Below, one piece after another: positions 62,514 to 64,000 of a stretch of DNA of 64,000 nucleotides. How positions within the stretch are numbered: position 1 is the first letter of the stretch; every line of letters starts with the position of its first letter. The translations under genes were made by a program, and so were the position numbers. The DNA comes from Flavobacterium johnsoniae (GTDB taxonomy: Bacteria; Bacteroidota; Bacteroidia; Flavobacteriales; Flavobacteriaceae). The stretch is taken from NCBI RefSeq assembly GCF_030388325.1, contig NZ_CP103794.1, positions 5,084,001-5,148,000 on the forward strand, written 5' to 3'. The notes beneath the pieces are model-generated. The model saw nothing but the letters and a program-made list of their open reading frames with translations. It was not told the origin of the DNA and ran no database searches.

Positions 62514-62559
62514 GTTTCAGGTTTCAAGTTGTTGGAACGTGAAACTTGAAACCTGAAAC
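62514..62559. repeat. GTTTCAGG palindromic repeat, copy C
   Basis: The same 17-base arms (62514-62530, 62543-62559) lie between the lipoprotein gene and trpG, 17 bases before the trpG ATG. Confidence 0.9.
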
Positions 62560-62576
62560 GTGAAAAAAACAAGACA

Positions 62577-63143
62577 ATGAAAAAAATACTAGTTATAGAC
62601 AATTACGATAGTTTCACTTACAATTTAGTGCACTATTTAGAAGATTTAAACTGCGAAGTTACCGTTTACAGAAACGACGAATTCGATATCGATGAAATTG
62701 CTTCGTTTGATAAAATTTTACTTTCGCCAGGACCTGGAATTCCAGATGAAGCAGGTTTGCTAAAAGCCGTAATCGAAAAATACAGTCCGACAAAAAGCAT
62801 TCTTGGCGTTTGTTTAGGACAACAAGCAATTGGAGAAGTTTTTGGCGGAACACTTTCTAACCTTGATAAGGTTTATCACGGTGTTGCCACAAATGTAAAA
62901 ACCGTTGTAGATGACGAAATTCTTTTTGAAGGTTTAGGAAAAGAATTTGAAGTTGGACGTTATCATTCTTGGGTTGTAGACACCAATCTTCCAGACGAAC
63001 TTGAAGCAACTTCATTTGACGAAAACGGACAAGTAATGTCTTTAAGACACAGAAATTATGACGTTAGAGGCGTTCAGTTTCACCCAGAAAGTGTCTTAAC
63101 TCCAAACGGAAAAAAAATGTTAGAGAATTGGATTAAGAGTTAG
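62577..63143 (+). CDS. trpG: Anthranilate synthase component II (glutamine amidotransferase)
   Basis: This 188-residue class I amidotransferase starts ILVIDNYDSFTYNLVHYL. The catalytic Cys is in GVCLGQQAIGE, and His and Glu are in VQFHPESVLT. It supplies ammonia to TrpE. It could also serve PabB, as in other Bacteroidota, which I cannot exclude. Confidence 0.94.
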   Translation: MKKILVIDNYDSFTYNLVHYLEDLNCEVTVYRNDEFDIDEIASFDKILLSPGPGIPDEAGLLKAVIEKYSPTKSILGVCLGQQAIGEVFGGTLSNLDKVYHGVATNVKTVVDDEILFEGLGKEFEVGRYHSWVVDTNLPDELEATSFDENGQVMSLRHRNYDVRGVQFHPESVLTPNGKKMLENWIKS

Positions 63144-63189
63144 TGATCGGTGATCAGAATTTTAGTATTCAGTCACAGTTTACAGTCAG

Positions 63190-63236
63190 AGTAAAAAACT
63201 CACGACCTTAGAATCTCAGCAACTTAGAACCTTAAA
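63190..63236. repeat. CTTAG-rich 9-base repeat between trpG and trpD
   Basis: Units such as CTTAGAATC, TCAGCAACT, TAGAACCTT end 4 bases before the trpD ATG. They resemble 42235-42276. Confidence 0.6.
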
Positions 63237-63240
63237 AAAA

Positions 63241-64000
63241 ATGAAAACTATATTAAACAAATTAATCAATCACGAAGTTCTTTCTAAAGAAGAAGCAAAA
63301 CAAGTATTGATTAATATTTCAAGCGGTCAATACAATCCGAGTCAGATTTCGGCATTTTTGACTGTATTTATGATGCGAAGCATTACAATTGATGAACTTT
63401 CGGGATTTCGCGAAGCTTTATTAGAATTATGTATTCGTGTCGATTTATCTGCCTATAACACTATCGATTTATGCGGAACGGGTGGCGATGGAAAAGATAC
63501 TTTCAATATTTCTACTTTGGCTTCTTTTGTTTCAGCTGGAGCTGGAATTAAAGTTGCAAAACACGGAAATTACGGAGTTTCATCAATTTCTGGATCAAGC
63601 AACGTGATGGAAAAAATGGGAATTAAATTCAGTAACGATCCTTCTTTTTTAGAAAAATGTATTGATCAGGCTGGAATCTGCGTTTTACATGCTCCTCTAT
63701 TTCACCCAGCGATGAAAAATGTCGGACCAATTAGAAAGGAATTGGCGGTAAAAACCTTCTTTAATATGTTGGGACCAATGGTAAATCCTTCATTTCCGCA
63801 AAATCAATTAGTTGGGGTTTTCAACTTAGAGTTGGCAAGAATGTATGCTTATTTATACCAAAATACAGATACTAATTTTACGATTTTACATTCGCTTGAC
63901 GGATATGATGAAATTTCGTTAACAGGCGCAACCAAAACAATTTCAAACCATATGGAAGGAATGCTAAAACCAGAAGATTTTGGCGTTCGTCTTTTATCTC
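63241..64000 (+). CDS. trpD: Anthranilate phosphoribosyltransferase, C-terminus cut by window edge
   Basis: About 253 residues are visible from the ATG at 63241. The PRPP-binding motif DLCGTGGDGKDTFNIST and KHGNYGVSSISGSSNVMEKMG are intact, as is NVGPIRKELAVKTFFNMLGP. It attaches phosphoribose to anthranilate. The gene runs off the right edge; trpC, trpF, trpB and trpA would be expected beyond. Confidence 0.95.
   Translation, partial: MKTILNKLINHEVLSKEEAKQVLINISSGQYNPSQISAFLTVFMMRSITIDELSGFREALLELCIRVDLSAYNTIDLCGTGGDGKDTFNISTLASFVSAGAGIKVAKHGNYGVSSISGSSNVMEKMGIKFSNDPSFLEKCIDQAGICVLHAPLFHPAMKNVGPIRKELAVKTFFNMLGPMVNPSFPQNQLVGVFNLELARMYAYLYQNTDTNFTILHSLDGYDEISLTGATKTISNHMEGMLKPEDFGVRLLS

Overview
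The window comes from a low-GC Bacteroidota chromosome, most likely a Flavobacterium or close relative. Signs of this are a SusC/SusD pair with FecR and an ECF sigma factor, many small lipoproteins with Bacteroidota-type lipoboxes, promoters of the TAnnTTTG class, little sign of Shine-Dalgarno sequences, and several families of short palindromic intergenic repeats. No rRNA, tRNA, CRISPR array, phage or transposase gene was seen.

Layout. 1-12.7 kb is one minus-strand nutrient-uptake locus: sigma factor, FecR anti-sigma, SusC, SusD, DUF4843 lipoprotein, PKD-like lipoprotein, then a thioredoxin, a two-lobed aspartic protease and the start of a TlpA-like protein that runs off the left edge. 13-17.6 kb holds a GH43 enzyme, a MocR-type regulator, a DUF2024 protein, YggS and a lone AAA ATPase. 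17.6-24.6 kb holds a membrane GT2 synthase, a response regulator and a very large multi-PAS histidine kinase. 25-32 kb has a GH1 beta-glucosidase, small lipoproteins, a TPR histidine kinase, a nucleotidase, a DeoR-type regulator and a GNAT-type toxin-antitoxin pair. 32-38 kb is a tripartite RND efflux operon. 38-42 kb is housekeeping and hypothetical genes with an M1 peptidase. 42-55 kb includes GapN and a dispersed sulfide/persulfide-handling set: rhodanese, Crp/Fnr regulator, TauE exporter, persulfide-dioxygenase/rhodanese fusion and two YeeE/YedE halves, with cytochrome bd oxidase between them. 55-60 kb has glpD, a MarR-nitroreductase-YceI operon and a beta-helix secreted protein. 60.3-64 kb is the start of the trp operon (leader peptide, trpE, an inserted lipoprotein, trpG, trpD cut by the right edge).

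The most rewarding signals are regulatory. (1) A ribosome-mediated trp attenuator has a three-Trp leader peptide and mutually exclusive terminator and antiterminator helices. (2) Two copies of a 16-bp-class palindrome sit exactly on the -33 and -7 elements of the marR promoter. (3) A Crp/Fnr-like motif occurs at identical spacing upstream of both tauE and the persulfide dioxygenase, which predicts a sulfide regulon run by the Crp/Fnr protein encoded beside tauE. (4) A structured leader with competing helices precedes a small lipoprotein, and a terminator-like hairpin spans the start codon of the following histidine kinase. (5) A 53-residue ORF overlaps a TacT-like acetyltransferase by a TAATG junction. 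All functional statements are inferred from sequence reading alone; no search or folding program was run.
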